Positions 33,698-44,509 of a stretch of DNA of 64,000 nucleotides are shown one piece after another (within the stretch, counting starts at the first letter, position 1; every line of letters starts with the position of its first letter). The position numbers and the translations under genes are program-made. The DNA is from JAIBJN01 sp963748205 (GTDB lineage: Bacteria; Actinomycetota; Thermoleophilia; Gaiellales; Gaiellaceae). The stretch is taken from NCBI GenBank assembly GCA_963748205.1, contig CAVVIB010000021.1, positions 186,001 through 250,000 on the forward strand. Reading direction: 5' to 3'. Below the pieces are notes generated by a model. The model saw only the letters and a list, made by a program, of their open reading frames with translations, was not told the DNA's origin and did not search any database.

Positions 33698-35077
33698 CTA
33701 GAGCTCGGCGAGCCGCTGGAGCTTGACCAGGCGGCGGTGGGTCGCGGCCTTCGTCGCCGGCGGGCTGCAACGGCGCGCGAGCTCGCGGAGCGACAGCGTC
33801 GGGTGGCGCACGCGCAGGCGCGCGACCTCACGCAGCTCGGGCGCCAGCTCCTCGAGCCGCCCCTCCCGCTCCAGGCGGCGGATGGCGCGGAGCTGCACGT
33901 CCGCGGCGCGGCTCGTGCGGACGATGTTGGCGTGATCCGCGTTTGCGAGCCGGTTCGCCCGCGCCCGCGTGGCCGCGACGACGGCCTCCTCGCCCAGCGC
34001 GAGCGCCGACTCGTGGGCGCCGAGGAAGGCGAGCAGCTCGCCGATCGTCTCCGTTCCCTTCGCGTACGCGAGGGCATGGCGCTCGCGCTCGTGGACGCCC
34101 AGCGTGAACCCCTCGTCCCCCGCGAGGTCGGCGAGGAACTGCGCGGCCTCGAGGTCGGCCGCCCGCAGCTCGAGGTGTGCGTTTCGAGGGCCGCTCGCGG
34201 AGCCCGACGCGAGGAAGGCTCCACGCAGGTACGCGGCCCGGCAGCACGTGCGCGCGACGACCCGGCGCGGCGGCGCCGGGAGCGGGGCGAGGTTGGCGTC
34301 GAGGATCCCGGCCTCGTTCAGGGCCTGGAGCGCGCGGGCGTCGTCCTCCAGGTGGATCTGGTACCGCGTTCCCCGCTCGAAGGCGCGCTGCTTGTAGGTG
34401 CGGATCTCGCAGGCGACGCCGTAGGAGCGCAGGAGCGAGAACGCGCGCCGCGCGACCGCGCCGCTGGCCACCTCGAGGTGGACGCCGATGCGCCCGCCGC
34501 CCCGCAGGTGCGCGCTGCCTGCGCCGCGGACGAGTGCCGAGAGCTCGGCGAGGCGGCAGCAGGGCTTGCGCGGCTCGATCGCGGCGAGCTCCCCCCGGAC
34601 GTCCTCGGAGAGCCTGGCCACAGCTCGACGCCTCTCGAGCGCGAGCAACCGGCGCTTGTAGTCGGAGCCGAGCGACCCGTAGCCGCCGAGGCCGGACGAG
34701 GAGACGACGCGATGGCACGGGACCACGAGCGGGAAGTTGTTCTCGGCGCAGAACGTCCCGGCCGCGCGGGGCGCCCGCGGGCGCCCGGCAAGGGCCGCCA
34801 GCTCGCCGTACGTGACGACCTCGCCCCAGGGCACGCCGCGGAGCGCGTCGGCGATCGCCGCCTGGAAGGGCGTCGCCCACTCGGCCTCGATCTCCACGTC
34901 GTCGAACGCCGTCCGCTCGCCGCGAAAGTAGGCGCGGACCCGGTCGGCGAGGGGATGCTTGCCCTCCTCGTCCGGCCTCTCCCCGGTGTGCGGAAGCTCG
35001 TGGTAGAGGAGCCTGCTATCGCGGAAGTAGAGCTCGCCGACCCCCCACGCCGGGATGTCGTACAGGACCACGTCCAT
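33698..35077 (-). CDS. Ogt methyltransferase-WhiA fusion protein
   Basis: One uninterrupted frame of about 459 codons joins two families. Residues 1-152 are a methylated-DNA-protein-cysteine methyltransferase (ATPFQAAIADALRGVPWGEVVTYGELA, acceptor motif VVPCHRVVSSSGLGGYG). Residues 153-459 are a full WhiA: SEDVRGELAAIEPRKPCCRLAEL, LRGAFLASGSASGP, then a C-terminal HTH (TLSLRELARRCSPPATKAATHRRL). A GTG at 34619-34621 at the junction could start WhiA alone, but no stop codon ends Ogt in any frame there. WhiA is a regulator of division and sporulation, and here it precedes gap. Confidence 0.85.
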   Translation of the reverse strand: MDVVLYDIPAWGVGELYFRDSRLLYHELPHTGERPDEEGKHPLADRVRAYFRGERTAFDDVEIEAEWATPFQAAIADALRGVPWGEVVTYGELAALAGRPRAPRAAGTFCAENNFPLVVPCHRVVSSSGLGGYGSLGSDYKRRLLALERRRAVARLSEDVRGELAAIEPRKPCCRLAELSALVRGAGSAHLRGGGRIGVHLEVASGAVARRAFSLLRSYGVACEIRTYKQRAFERGTRYQIHLEDDARALQALNEAGILDANLAPLPAPPRRVVARTCCRAAYLRGAFLASGSASGPRNAHLELRAADLEAAQFLADLAGDEGFTLGVHERERHALAYAKGTETIGELLAFLGAHESALALGEEAVVAATRARANRLANADHANIVRTSRAADVQLRAIRRLEREGRLEELAPELREVARLRVRHPTLSLRELARRCSPPATKAATHRRLVKLQRLAEL

Positions 35078-35102
35078 GCTCACGCCACCATAGAATGCCC
35101 GC

Positions 35103-36739
<1,637 letters not shown>

Positions 36740-36743
<4 letters not shown>

Positions 36744-37351
36744 GGCGCTTCGGCGCCCTCGAGCTGCGCCACCGCCTGCTCGAAGAGCTCCTCGGGCTGC
36801 GCGCCCATGACGACGAGCCGGCGGCCGAGGATGAAGGCCGGGATGGCGTAGATCCCGAGCCGGTTCGCCTCCTGCGTCGAGGCGGCGATGCGGTCCGAGT
36901 AGCGGCTCTCGGCGATGACGGCGGCCGCCTCGTCCCGGTCGAGGCCGGCCTCCCCGACGAGGTCGAGGAGCGTCTCGTCGTCGCCGAGGTCCTTCCCCTC
37001 CGACCAGTACGCGTGCATGAGGCGGGTGTGCACGGGCTCGTGCAGCCCGACGTCGCGGGCGAGCTCGCTCACCTGGAGCGCGTGGAGCGTGTTGGGCATC
37101 GACGGCGACGGATTGAAGGTCAGCCCGGCGCCCTCGATCATCCGCTGCGTGTGGCCGTGGACGCCCGGCCCGTACTTCTGCTCCAGGGAGCTACGCGGGA
37201 TGCCTTCCTCGGGGTACTCCGGGTGGAGAAAGAACGGCAGCCACTCGACCTGCGCGCCGAACCGGCGCTCGAGCCACTCGGCCCTCGCGAGGCCGACGTA
37301 GCAGAACGGTCAGGTGTAGTCGCTCCAGATCGTGACCGGAAGGTCGCTCAC
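36740..37351 (-). CDS. FrnE/DsbA-family oxidoreductase with in-frame TGA at the active-site Cys
   Basis: From the GTG at 37349-37351 the frame reads TIWSDYT, then TGA (37310-37312), then PFCYVGLARAEWLERRFG, and runs on without interruption through HPEYPEEGIPR, GLTFNPSPSMPNTLHAL and YAIPAFILGRRLVVMGAQ to the stop at 36740. Homologues have CPxC at this place, so the TGA stands exactly where the first catalytic Cys is expected. Selenocysteine (UPFC) or a single C-to-A error are the main readings. The rest of the fold is complete at about 203 residues. The stop overlaps the pruA stop. Confidence 0.8.
37278..37296 (-). promoter_or_regulatory. Possible bacterial SECIS hairpin
   Basis: On the mRNA strand a 6-bp stem UCGGCC/GGCCGA begins 14 bases after the UGA of the FrnE-like gene, with a 7-base loop UCGCGAG. 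A further U-G pair would leave CGCGA with G at loop position 2, as expected for bacterial SECIS elements. GC-rich DNA makes chance hairpins common. Confidence 0.35.
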
Positions 37352-37386
37352 GAGCCCAGGCTAGCTGCGAGCGCAAGTTCCTCGGC

Positions 37387-37415
37387 TTGGAGGTAAAAGA
37401 CACACTTGATACTAT
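37387..37415 (+). promoter_or_regulatory. Sigma70-like promoter of lipoprotein gene
   Basis: TTGGAG and TACTAT are separated by exactly 17 bases, and the -10 ends 27 bases before the GTG start. The stretch is much AT-richer than the surroundings. Confidence 0.6.
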
Positions 37416-37442
37416 CCTCACGTCCTCCAATGGAAGGCGCGA

Positions 37443-38375
37443 GTGCCGGTTCGCAGGACGAACCGGGGGGTGCGCGGAGCAGGGTGCCTGGCGGCGCTCA
37501 CGCTCCTCTTCGCGGGCTGCAGCCTCGGGGGCGAGAGCGAAGGCGACGCCGATGCCGCCGACGAGCAGACGGGAGCCGCCGAGACCGGCCCGGACGTCGA
37601 GGCGCTGAGGGCCGCGTGGGCGGAGGCGGCCGACGCCGCTTGCGCCGACGCCGACGCGCAGATCGAGACGCTCGCTCAAGGGCTACCAGCCGCCGTCGAG
37701 CAGGATGGACTCACGGCAGCGGCGGAGCAGCTGGCGCCTGCCGAGACCGCTCTGCAGGAGGGCCTGGCCGGGAGCGAGCCCGCGCCGGGCGACGAGGCCC
37801 AGGTCGAGGAGATGGCGGCGCTCTACGAGCAGGCCGGCGAGCTGAGGATGCGGGCCTTCGGGTCGAAGTACGGAAAGGCCGACCGGCGCTACTACGCGCT
37901 CATGGCCCAGTCCGAGGAGGCGCGCGCGGAGGCCGACGCCATCGCGACGGAGCTCGGCGCCGACGGATGCGCAGCCGAGGCCCAGGGCCCCTACGCGACG
38001 CTCGACGGGCTGGCGGCGGTGCGCTGGGCCGACCGGGCGTCGCAGCTCTGCTCGGCGCGCGATCGAGCGTTCGCGAGCTTCCGCCCGACGGACACGGCTC
38101 GATTCGATGCGGCCGACCGCCGCTGGCTCCGGCAGGTGCGGTCGCTCAGACCACCGGAGGAATACGCCCCCAGGATCAAGCGCTTCCTCGCCAAGTACAC
38201 CGCATCAATCGCCGCGCAGAAGCAGGCGGATGCCGCGTACGCGAGCGGAGACGTCGCGGGCGGTGAGCAGCTGCTTGCGAAGGGCAACCGGCTCGTGTCG
38301 GAGAGCACCACGCTCATGTACGACGTGGGCTTTGCGATCGGCTTCCAGAACTTCTGCTCGGCGAAGCGCGGCTAG
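37443..38375 (+). CDS. Secreted lipoprotein, helical
   Basis: This 310-residue protein has a lipoprotein signal peptide ending in the lipobox LFAGCS. An acidic linker follows (GGESEGDADAADEQTGAAE), then a mainly helical domain. Two Cys-containing helical segments (DAACADADAQIETLAQ and ASQLCSARDRAFASF) suggest an internally repeated four-helix unit. A further Cys lies near the C-terminus (NFCSAKRG). No known family is recognised. It probably sits on the outer face of the membrane. Confidence 0.72.
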   Translation: MPVRRTNRGVRGAGCLAALTLLFAGCSLGGESEGDADAADEQTGAAETGPDVEALRAAWAEAADAACADADAQIETLAQGLPAAVEQDGLTAAAEQLAPAETALQEGLAGSEPAPGDEAQVEEMAALYEQAGELRMRAFGSKYGKADRRYYALMAQSEEARAEADAIATELGADGCAAEAQGPYATLDGLAAVRWADRASQLCSARDRAFASFRPTDTARFDAADRRWLRQVRSLRPPEEYAPRIKRFLAKYTASIAAQKQADAAYASGDVAGGEQLLAKGNRLVSESTTLMYDVGFAIGFQNFCSAKRG

Positions 38376-38380
38376 CGCGC

Positions 38381-40254
38381 TCAGGCCCGTCCGGTCCGGT
38401 GCAGCGCCGCGTAGATCTGGCGGCCGGTCTTGGCCGGCACGCCGGGGACGCCCTCGAGCTCCTCGCGCGAGGCGTTGAGGAGCCGCTCGGGCGAGCCGAA
38501 GTGCTGGATGAGCGCGCGGCGCCGCGCCGGCCCGACGCCCGGGAGCGCGTCGAGGATGGACTCGCGCGCCTTCGCGTCGCGGCGCTTGCGGTGGAACCCG
38601 AGCGCGAAGCGGTGCGCCTCGTCGCGGATCCGCTGGAGGAGCTGGAGCCCCGCCGAGTCGCGCGAGAGGACGATCGGCTTGGAACGGCCCGGCACGAAGA
38701 CCTCCTCCTCGCGCTTGGCGAGGGAGATCACTGCCACGCGCTGGAGGTCGTGGTCGTGCATGGCGGCGAGCGCGGCCGAGAGCTGGCCCTTGCCGCCGTC
38801 GATCACGACGAGGTTCGGGATGGCGGCGAACCCCTCGTCGTAGCGGTCCGACGTCACCTCCTTCGCGCGGGCGAAGCGGCGGGAGATGACCTCGCGCATC
38901 ATCGCGAAGTCGTCCTGGCCCTCGACGCCCTTGATCCCGAACTTCCGGTAGTGGGCCTTCTTCGGCACGGCGTCCTGGAAGACGACCATGGAGCCGACCG
39001 GCGACTCGCCCTGGATGTTCGAGATGTCGAAGCACTCGATCCGCAGCGGCAGGCTCTCGAGGTTCACGCACTCGCGCAGCTCCTCGAGCGCCTCGATGCG
39101 GCGGAGGCGCTTCCGCTCGCGGTGAGCCGAGTCGCTCTCGAGCGCCAGGTCGGCGTTCTGCTGCGCGAGGTCGAGAAGGCGCCGCTTCTCGCCACGTCGC
39201 GCGGCGCGGACCTCGACCCTCGAGCCGCGGAGCTCCGAGAGGTACTCGGCGAGCGCCTCGGTTGCCCCGGCCTCAGGCAGGCACGACGATCAGCGGCGGG
39301 ATCGCCGGCGCGCTCCCGTAGTACTCCAGGCAGAACGACTCCAGGAGCTGCGGGACATCCTCGGACGCCTGGTTGTCGAGGTAGAAGGTGTGGCGGTCGA
39401 CCAGCCGGCCGTCGCGGAGCGGGAAGACCTGCACCGCCGCCGTCTCGCCGCTCGCGGCGATGCCCGATGACGTCGACCGTGCCGATCGCCCGCTTGTCGG
39501 CCGCCTGCCGCTCGGCGAGGTGGCGTACCGACTGCAGCCGGTTGCGGTAGCGGGCCGCCTCCTCGAAGTCCTGTCGCTCGGCCGCCGCGCGCATCTTCTC
39601 CTCGAGCTCCCTGAGCACGGGCTGCGTGTCGCCCATGAGGAACTCGACGACGCGGTCGATGATCGCCCGGTAGCCCTCCTTGGACACGTACCCGACGCAC
39701 GGGGCCAGGCAGCGTTCGATGTGGTAGTCGAGGCACGGGATCCCCGAGTGCCGCCCCGGCTGCGGCCCTTCGCACGGGCGGTACGGGAAGACGCGGTTGA
39801 GGACGTCGAGCGTCTCGCGCACCTTCTTCGCCGACGCGTACGGGCCGAAGTAGACGACCCCGCGCCGGTGCCGCTCCCGCGTGAACATGACCCGCGGGTA
39901 CTCGTCCTCGACGGTGACGGCGATGTACGGGTAGCTCTTGTCGTCGCGCAGGCGGACGTTGAACGTCGGCCGGTGGCGCTTGATCAGGTTCTGCTCGAGG
40001 TGGAAGGCCTCCACCTCGGTCTGGGTGACGATCACCTCGATCCGCTCGACGCGCTCGATCAGCCGGTCGAGCCCGAGCCGCGCGTCCCCGCCGCGGAAGT
40101 ACGAGCGGACGCGGGAGCGAAGCGACTTCGCCTTGCCCACGTAGAGGACGCTGTCCTTGGCATCGCGGAACAGGTAGACGCCCGGCTTCGCCGGGGTCTC
40201 CTTCAGCTGCGCCTCGATGCGCTCCTCGCGCGTGGTTTCGGCCGTCGTCGCCAC
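38381..40254 (-). CDS. uvrC: Excinuclease ABC subunit C (frameshifts)
   Basis: This is the nuclease of nucleotide excision repair. It has an N-terminal GIY-YIG domain (PAKPGVYLFRDAKDSVLYVGKAKSLRSRV), a Cys-rich region (PCLDYHIERCLAPCVG), a UVR motif (EEKMRAAAERQDFEEAARYRNRL), an RNase H-like domain (IECFDISNIQG, NLVVIDGGKGQL) and C-terminal HhH motifs (LPGVGPARRRALIQHFGS). Indels near 39465 and 39278 break the frame; between them the expected LRDGRLVDRHTFYLDNQ-like sequence is recoverable. The GTG at 40252-40254 overlaps the sirtuin gene end. Confidence 0.93.
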
Positions 40255-41030
40255 GTCTCGAAAGAGCGTAGCCGTGCCGCTGGCTCGTACCCCGCTACGA
40301 GGACTGCCGCGACCGCTTCGAGGACGTCGCCGGCCTTGTCGCGGAGGACGAGTGCCGCCTCGCGGTCGACCCAGGTCGGCGTCTGGTTGACGACGGCGAC
40401 CTTGCCGCCGGCGTCTAGCGTCGCCTGCGGGAGGCCGGCGACCGGGTAGACCTCGAGCCCGGAGCCGATCACCAGCATGAGCCCGGCCTCGGCGGCGAGC
40501 TCGGTCGCCCGCTCCATCGCGCCCGGCGGCAGGAGCTCGTCGAAGAAGACGACGTCGGGCTTGAGGACGGCGCCGCACGCGGGGCATTCGGGCGCGCCGT
40601 CGCCGGCCTCGATCAGCGGCACGACCTCGGCGAGCGGGTAGCGGGCGCCGCACGAGAGGCAGGCCGACGTGCGGATCGAGCCGTGGACCTCGATCACGTC
40701 CTGCGACCCCGCCCGCTCGTGCAGCGTGTCGATGTTCTGCGTGACGACCGCGCGCACGAGCCCCTCCCGCTCGAGCGCGGCGAGCGCGAGGTGGACGCGG
40801 TTGGGCTCGGCGCCGGCGAGCATGTCGAAGCGGGGCGCGTAGAAGCGCCAGACCTTGCGTGGATCCCGCTGGAACGCGCCGAGCGTCGCGTACTCCATGG
40901 GATCGAACTCGGCCCAGATGCCGGTGGGTGAGCGGAAGTCCGGGATGCCGCTCTCGGTCGAGGCGCCCGCGCCGGTCAGGACGACGCAGGGCTGGTTCTC
41001 GCGGATGAGAGCCGCCAGGCGTTCAGGCAC
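40203..41030 (-). CDS. cobB: Sir2-family NAD-dependent protein deacylase
   Basis: This 275-residue sirtuin has VVLTGAGASTESGIPDFRS, VVTQNIDTLHERAG, EVHGSI (catalytic His) and a zinc site (CLSCG and CPACG). It also has LKPDVVFFDELLP, IGSGLEVYPVAGLP and VVNQTPT. It removes acyl groups from lysines using NAD. The 3' end overlaps the uvrC start by about 50 bases, and the last 25 residues are basic and not conserved, so the natural end may differ. Confidence 0.92.
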   Translation of the reverse strand: MPERLAALIRENQPCVVLTGAGASTESGIPDFRSPTGIWAEFDPMEYATLGAFQRDPRKVWRFYAPRFDMLAGAEPNRVHLALAALEREGLVRAVVTQNIDTLHERAGSQDVIEVHGSIRTSACLSCGARYPLAEVVPLIEAGDGAPECPACGAVLKPDVVFFDELLPPGAMERATELAAEAGLMLVIGSGLEVYPVAGLPQATLDAGGKVAVVNQTPTWVDREAALVLRDKAGDVLEAVAAVLVAGYEPAARLRSFETWRRRPKPRARSASRRS

Positions 41031-41081
41031 GGCGCCACTCTAGGGAACAGCGACCCTCGGCCTTTCGTTACAACTCAGTGG

Positions 41082-41702
41082 ATGGGTCTGAACGGCCGGG
41101 AGAAGATGCTCGACGCGACCTTCGGCGCCGTGTGCGACAGCACGGGCTGCAGCGCCGAGCGCCGGCAGACCGTCGAGGAGGTCGTCAACCTCGCGGTCGA
41201 GCTCGCCCGTGAGGGGCGCGAGGGCCGCAAGATCGGGACGCTCTTCGTGATCGGCAACGTCGAGGAGCTGATGGAGCGCTCGCGCGCGCTCATCCTCGAC
41301 CCGCTCTACGGCCACCCGGACGAGCTCCTTCGGGTCGAGCTCCCCGCGTTCCGCGAGACCGTCAAGGAGCTCGCCCAGCTCGACGGCGCGTTCCTGCTCA
41401 AGGACGACGGGACGTTCGTCTCGGCCGGGCGGTTCATCGACGTCGACGTCACCGCCGAGGAGAACTTCCTCCCCGGGCTCGGGACGCGACATGCCGCGGC
41501 CGCATCGATCTCGCGCTCGACCGGCTCCATCGCCGTCGTCGTCTCGCAGAGCTCGGTGGTGCGCGTGTTCGCGAGCGGCGAGGTCAGGGCGGAGATCATT
41601 CCCGAGCTCTTCCTCATGTCGCGCGAGAGCCTCTTCACCCGCAAGGCCGAGGTGACGCAGATGCCCGAGGTGGGCATCACCCTCGCCGTCGCGAACGACT
41701 AG
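41082..41702 (+). CDS. DisA_N-type diadenylate cyclase domain protein
   Basis: This 206-residue protein carries a DAC domain: KIGTLFVIGN, QLDGAFLLKDDGTFVSAG with the DGA motif, then LGTRHAAAASISRSTGSIAVVVS. The canonical second motif is RHR, but here it reads RHA. DAC enzymes make cyclic di-AMP, a regulator of potassium and turgor. A possible link to the KhtTU-like antiporter in this window is only inference. Whether the Arg-to-Ala change permits activity is unknown. Confidence 0.78.
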   Translation: MGLNGREKMLDATFGAVCDSTGCSAERRQTVEEVVNLAVELAREGREGRKIGTLFVIGNVEELMERSRALILDPLYGHPDELLRVELPAFRETVKELAQLDGAFLLKDDGTFVSAGRFIDVDVTAEENFLPGLGTRHAAAASISRSTGSIAVVVSQSSVVRVFASGEVRAEIIPELFLMSRESLFTRKAEVTQMPEVGITLAVAND

Positions 41703-41748
41703 CGGAATCCGCAGCCTCACCTACGGTGAGAAGATCGCTGCGGCCACG

Positions 41749-43002
41749 ATGACCAGGCTCGACGAGAGCGCCCGGGCGCTCCTCGAGGCGAACACGCAGA
41801 CCGCCGAGCTCGGCGGGCGGCGGTTCCGCTTCACCGTGCCCTCGGTGCGCGACTACCCGTTCCAGTGGTTCTGGGACTCCTGCTTCCACGCGATCGTCTG
41901 GTCGCGCTTCGACGCCGAGCGTGCGGCCGACGAGCTGCGCGGGCTCCTCGCCAACCAGGAGCCGGACGGCCTCATCCCCCACGTCGTCTTCTGGAAGGGC
42001 GACCTCGTCTCACGCCTCCAGTGGCACCACCTCGAGAGCCGGACCAGCGGGCGCGTTCCCTTCCACCGGGCGCCGCACACGACGGCGCAGATGCAGCCGC
42101 CGGTGATCGCGCAGGCGGTCGAGCGCGTGGTCGACGCCGGCGCCGCGGGCTTCCTCGACGAGGCGCTGCCGCACCTGGAGCGCTACTACCGCTACCTGGC
42201 AGCGTTCCGCGACCCCGACGGCGACGGGCTCATCTCGATCGTCTCGCAGTTCGAGAGCGGGCTCGACTTCAGCCCCGCCTACGACGAGTCGATCGGCGCG
42301 CGCCACGCAGGCCCCGCCTCGCTGCTCGCGCGAACGCGGCTCCCTCAGTTCCGCAACAAGCTCGCCAACTACAACCTCGACACGATCTTCCGCCGCTTCC
42401 GCCACCACCAGGAGGACATGCTCGTGAACGCCGTCTACGGGCAGGGCCTTCGCGCGCTGGCCCGCCTCGCCGCGCGAGCGGGTCGCGACGCTGTCGCGCG
42501 CTGGGCCTCGCGCACCGCCGACGACGTCACGGCAGCGCTCCTCGAGCGCGCCTGGGACGAGCGCTCCGGGCTCTTCGTCAACCTGGCCGGGCCCGACGAG
42601 CGGCGGGCGACGGTGAAGACGATCCACGGGCTCATGCCGCTCGTCCTCCCGGATCTCCCGCCGGAGATCGTCGAGCGCCTGGCCGCGCACCTGGACGACC
42701 CGCAGACGTTCGGCGCGCCGTTCCCCGTCCCGTCGGTTGCGCTGGACGAGCCGACGTTCGTCCGCGACCACCGCCTGAAAGGCTTCCGCTTCATCTGGCG
42801 CGGGCCGCTGTCCATGAACACGAACTGGTTCCTCGTCCACGGCCTGCGCGGACACGGCCACGACGAGGCGGCCGACCGAATCGCCGCCCGCTCGCGCGAG
42901 GTCGTCGAGCGCGGCGGCCTCAACGAGTTCTACGACCCGCTCGACGGCCGTCCGGTCGGCGCCGAGCGCTTCGGCTGGGCCACGCTCGTCGTGGACATGT
43001 AA
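41749..43002 (+). CDS. GH63/mannosylglycerate hydrolase-like glycoside hydrolase
   Basis: This 417-residue (alpha/alpha)6-barrel protein has YPFQWFWDSCFHAIVWSRFD, ANQEPDGLIPHVVFW, IAQAVERV, DPDGDGLISIVSQFESGLDFSPAYDE, SMNTNWFLVHGL and EFYDPLDGRPVGAERFGWATLVVDM. These match the family of trehalase-like GH63 and MGH enzymes acting on alpha-glucosides or mannosylglycerate. The acidic catalytic pair probably lies in the WDSCF and NEFYDP regions. It lies 46 bases after the DAC gene. Confidence 0.82.
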   Translation: MTRLDESARALLEANTQTAELGGRRFRFTVPSVRDYPFQWFWDSCFHAIVWSRFDAERAADELRGLLANQEPDGLIPHVVFWKGDLVSRLQWHHLESRTSGRVPFHRAPHTTAQMQPPVIAQAVERVVDAGAAGFLDEALPHLERYYRYLAAFRDPDGDGLISIVSQFESGLDFSPAYDESIGARHAGPASLLARTRLPQFRNKLANYNLDTIFRRFRHHQEDMLVNAVYGQGLRALARLAARAGRDAVARWASRTADDVTAALLERAWDERSGLFVNLAGPDERRATVKTIHGLMPLVLPDLPPEIVERLAAHLDDPQTFGAPFPVPSVALDEPTFVRDHRLKGFRFIWRGPLSMNTNWFLVHGLRGHGHDEAADRIAARSREVVERGGLNEFYDPLDGRPVGAERFGWATLVVDM

Positions 43003-43096
43003 GCGGGCGGCGCGTCCGCCTGCCCGCCGGCGGACGCGGCACGCCCTCGTTCGAAACTACGAGGGAAGGCGTCAAGTGAGTGGGTACGATTGAGCC

Positions 43097-43807
43097 GTGC
43101 CCGAGGAGACTTCGACGCAATACGTCGCATACACGCTCTACAAGGCCGATCCCGCCTGGCTGCGCCTGCCCATCGAGGAGCGCGCGGCTGCCAAGGAGGC
43201 CTTCGCCGAGACGATCGAGGACTGGGCCGAGCGGATGGAGCTTCGCCCCTACAGCCTCGTCGGCGTGCGTCCCGAGGCCGACTTCATGCTCTGGAAGCTC
43301 ACGGACCGCTACGACGACCTCCGCGAGCTCGGCACCGCCCTGAACGCGACGCCGCTCGCCGGCTGGCTGACGACGCCCTACTCGTACCTCGCCGCCGCCG
43401 AGCCGTCGCAGTACTTCGAGCAGAAGAGCAAGCGGCCCCGCCGCGTCGTCCCGCGCGGCGCCCCGTACCTCGTCGTCTACCCGTTCGTGAAGAAGCGCGA
43501 GTGGTACACGCTCTCGATGGACGACCGCCGGCGCGCGATGCAGGAGCACGCGGCGATCGGCAGCCGCTTCGTGACGATCACGAACCACACGACGTACTCG
43601 TTCGGGATCGACGACCAGGAGTTCATGACGGCGTTCGAGTGCGAGGCGCCGTCCGACTTCCTCCAGCTGATGAAGACGCTGCGCGAGACCGAGGCGAGCC
43701 GTTACACCGAGCGCGACACCCCGATCTTCGTGGGCACCGCGCTCGACATCCGTGAGATCCTCGACTCGCTCGACGGTGCGTCGACGCGGGTCGCGTCGGG
43801 CTCCTGA
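43097..43807 (+). CDS. hemQ: HemQ-like coproheme decarboxylase (chlorite dismutase family)
   Basis: This 236-residue protein is of typical HemQ length with the family segments QYVAYTLYKADPAWL, VGVRPEADFMLWKLT, YLVVYPFVKKREWYTLSMDDRRRAMQEHAAIG, TTYSFGIDDQEFMTAFE and DTPIFVGTALDI. The conserved Lys-Lys-x-x-Trp-Tyr stretch and the His in MQEHAAIG are typical of the coproporphyrin-dependent haem pathway. It is last in a short plus-strand run. Confidence 0.9.
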   Translation: MPEETSTQYVAYTLYKADPAWLRLPIEERAAAKEAFAETIEDWAERMELRPYSLVGVRPEADFMLWKLTDRYDDLRELGTALNATPLAGWLTTPYSYLAAAEPSQYFEQKSKRPRRVVPRGAPYLVVYPFVKKREWYTLSMDDRRRAMQEHAAIGSRFVTITNHTTYSFGIDDQEFMTAFECEAPSDFLQLMKTLRETEASRYTERDTPIFVGTALDIREILDSLDGASTRVASGS

Positions 43808-43823
43808 GCGCTACCCTGAGGTC

Positions 43824-44000
43824 ATGCTTCGACGACTGTTCGCACGCCTGTTCGGCGAGCGAGGCGACGTAACCGACGAAGACCGGGAGCGGCTCGGCGC
43901 GCTCGAGGAAGAGAAGCGCCGCATGGCCCAGGAGGACCAGCAGCGCATGCGCGGTGACGCCGTGTCCGGCTCGGCGCCCTTCTGGGGCGATCCGCGCTAG
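43824..44000 (+). CDS. Small hypothetical protein
   Basis: This 58-residue protein begins LRRLFARLFGERGD, has a charged helical middle (EDRERLGALEEEKRRMAQE) and ends SGSAPFWGDPR. The ATG at 43824 follows the hemQ stop by 16 bases, so it is probably cotranscribed. No family is recognised. Confidence 0.55.
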   Translation: MLRRLFARLFGERGDVTDEDRERLGALEEEKRRMAQEDQQRMRGDAVSGSAPFWGDPR

Positions 44001-44401
44001 GCGACGAGCGCGAGCCGCCTGCGCTCGAGCTGCGGCCGGCTCACCGTGACGACGTCGGCGCCGCTCTGGAAGAGCCCTCGGGGCTCGGCCAGGACGATCT
44101 CGTCGGCGCCCGTCTCGTCTGCGGCCGCGACGGCCTCCGACAGCAGGTGCCCGTAACGGCGCTCGAGGGTCGAAGCGAGCCCGGCGGCGCGAGCCGCGCG
44201 GCTGGCATGGACGAGGTTGGCCTCGACGAGCCCGAAGCGGCGCACGCGCTCACCGTAGGCGGGCCCGGGGGCCTCGTTGAGCGGCTGGACGACGCCGACG
44301 AAGTGCAGTTCGCCGCCGTTCCTGCGGGCGCGCTCGATGGCGACGGAGACGGCCTCGGCGGAGTGAGTGTTGTGGTCGACGGTGCAGATCGTGCGGGACA
44401 T
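43997..44401 (-). CDS. Universal stress protein family protein
   Basis: This 134-residue protein shows the USP/ETF alpha/beta core: TICTVDHNTHSAEAVSVAIERAR, ELHFVGVVQPL, LSEAVAAADETGADEIVLAEPRG. The nucleotide-binding G-2x-G-9x-G(S/T) motif typical of ATP-binding USPs is not evident. It is divergent from the KaiC-like/HTH/cupin regulator across an AT-rich intergenic region with repeats. Confidence 0.72.
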   Translation of the reverse strand: MSRTICTVDHNTHSAEAVSVAIERARRNGGELHFVGVVQPLNEAPGPAYGERVRRFGLVEANLVHASRAARAAGLASTLERRYGHLLSEAVAAADETGADEIVLAEPRGLFQSGADVVTVSRPQLERRRLALVA

Positions 44402-44439
44402 GGGGTCGCTCCCTTCGTCGTGCTCGTGAACTGGTCTTC

Positions 44440-44495
44440 GTTATAAGCAATCTGGCAAGCTATGGCCAATTACTGTAAGCAATGCTTCATAGAGA
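44440..44495. promoter_or_regulatory. AT-rich divergent promoter/operator with TAAGCAAT repeats
   Basis: The divergent gap between the USP and HTH-cupin genes holds two TAAGCAAT copies. One lies within the palindrome AAGCAATGCTT, in a stretch far more AT-rich than the genome. It is likely the binding region of the adjacent XRE regulator. Confidence 0.5.
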
Positions 44496-44509
44496 GCTGC
44501 GAAAGGCCC

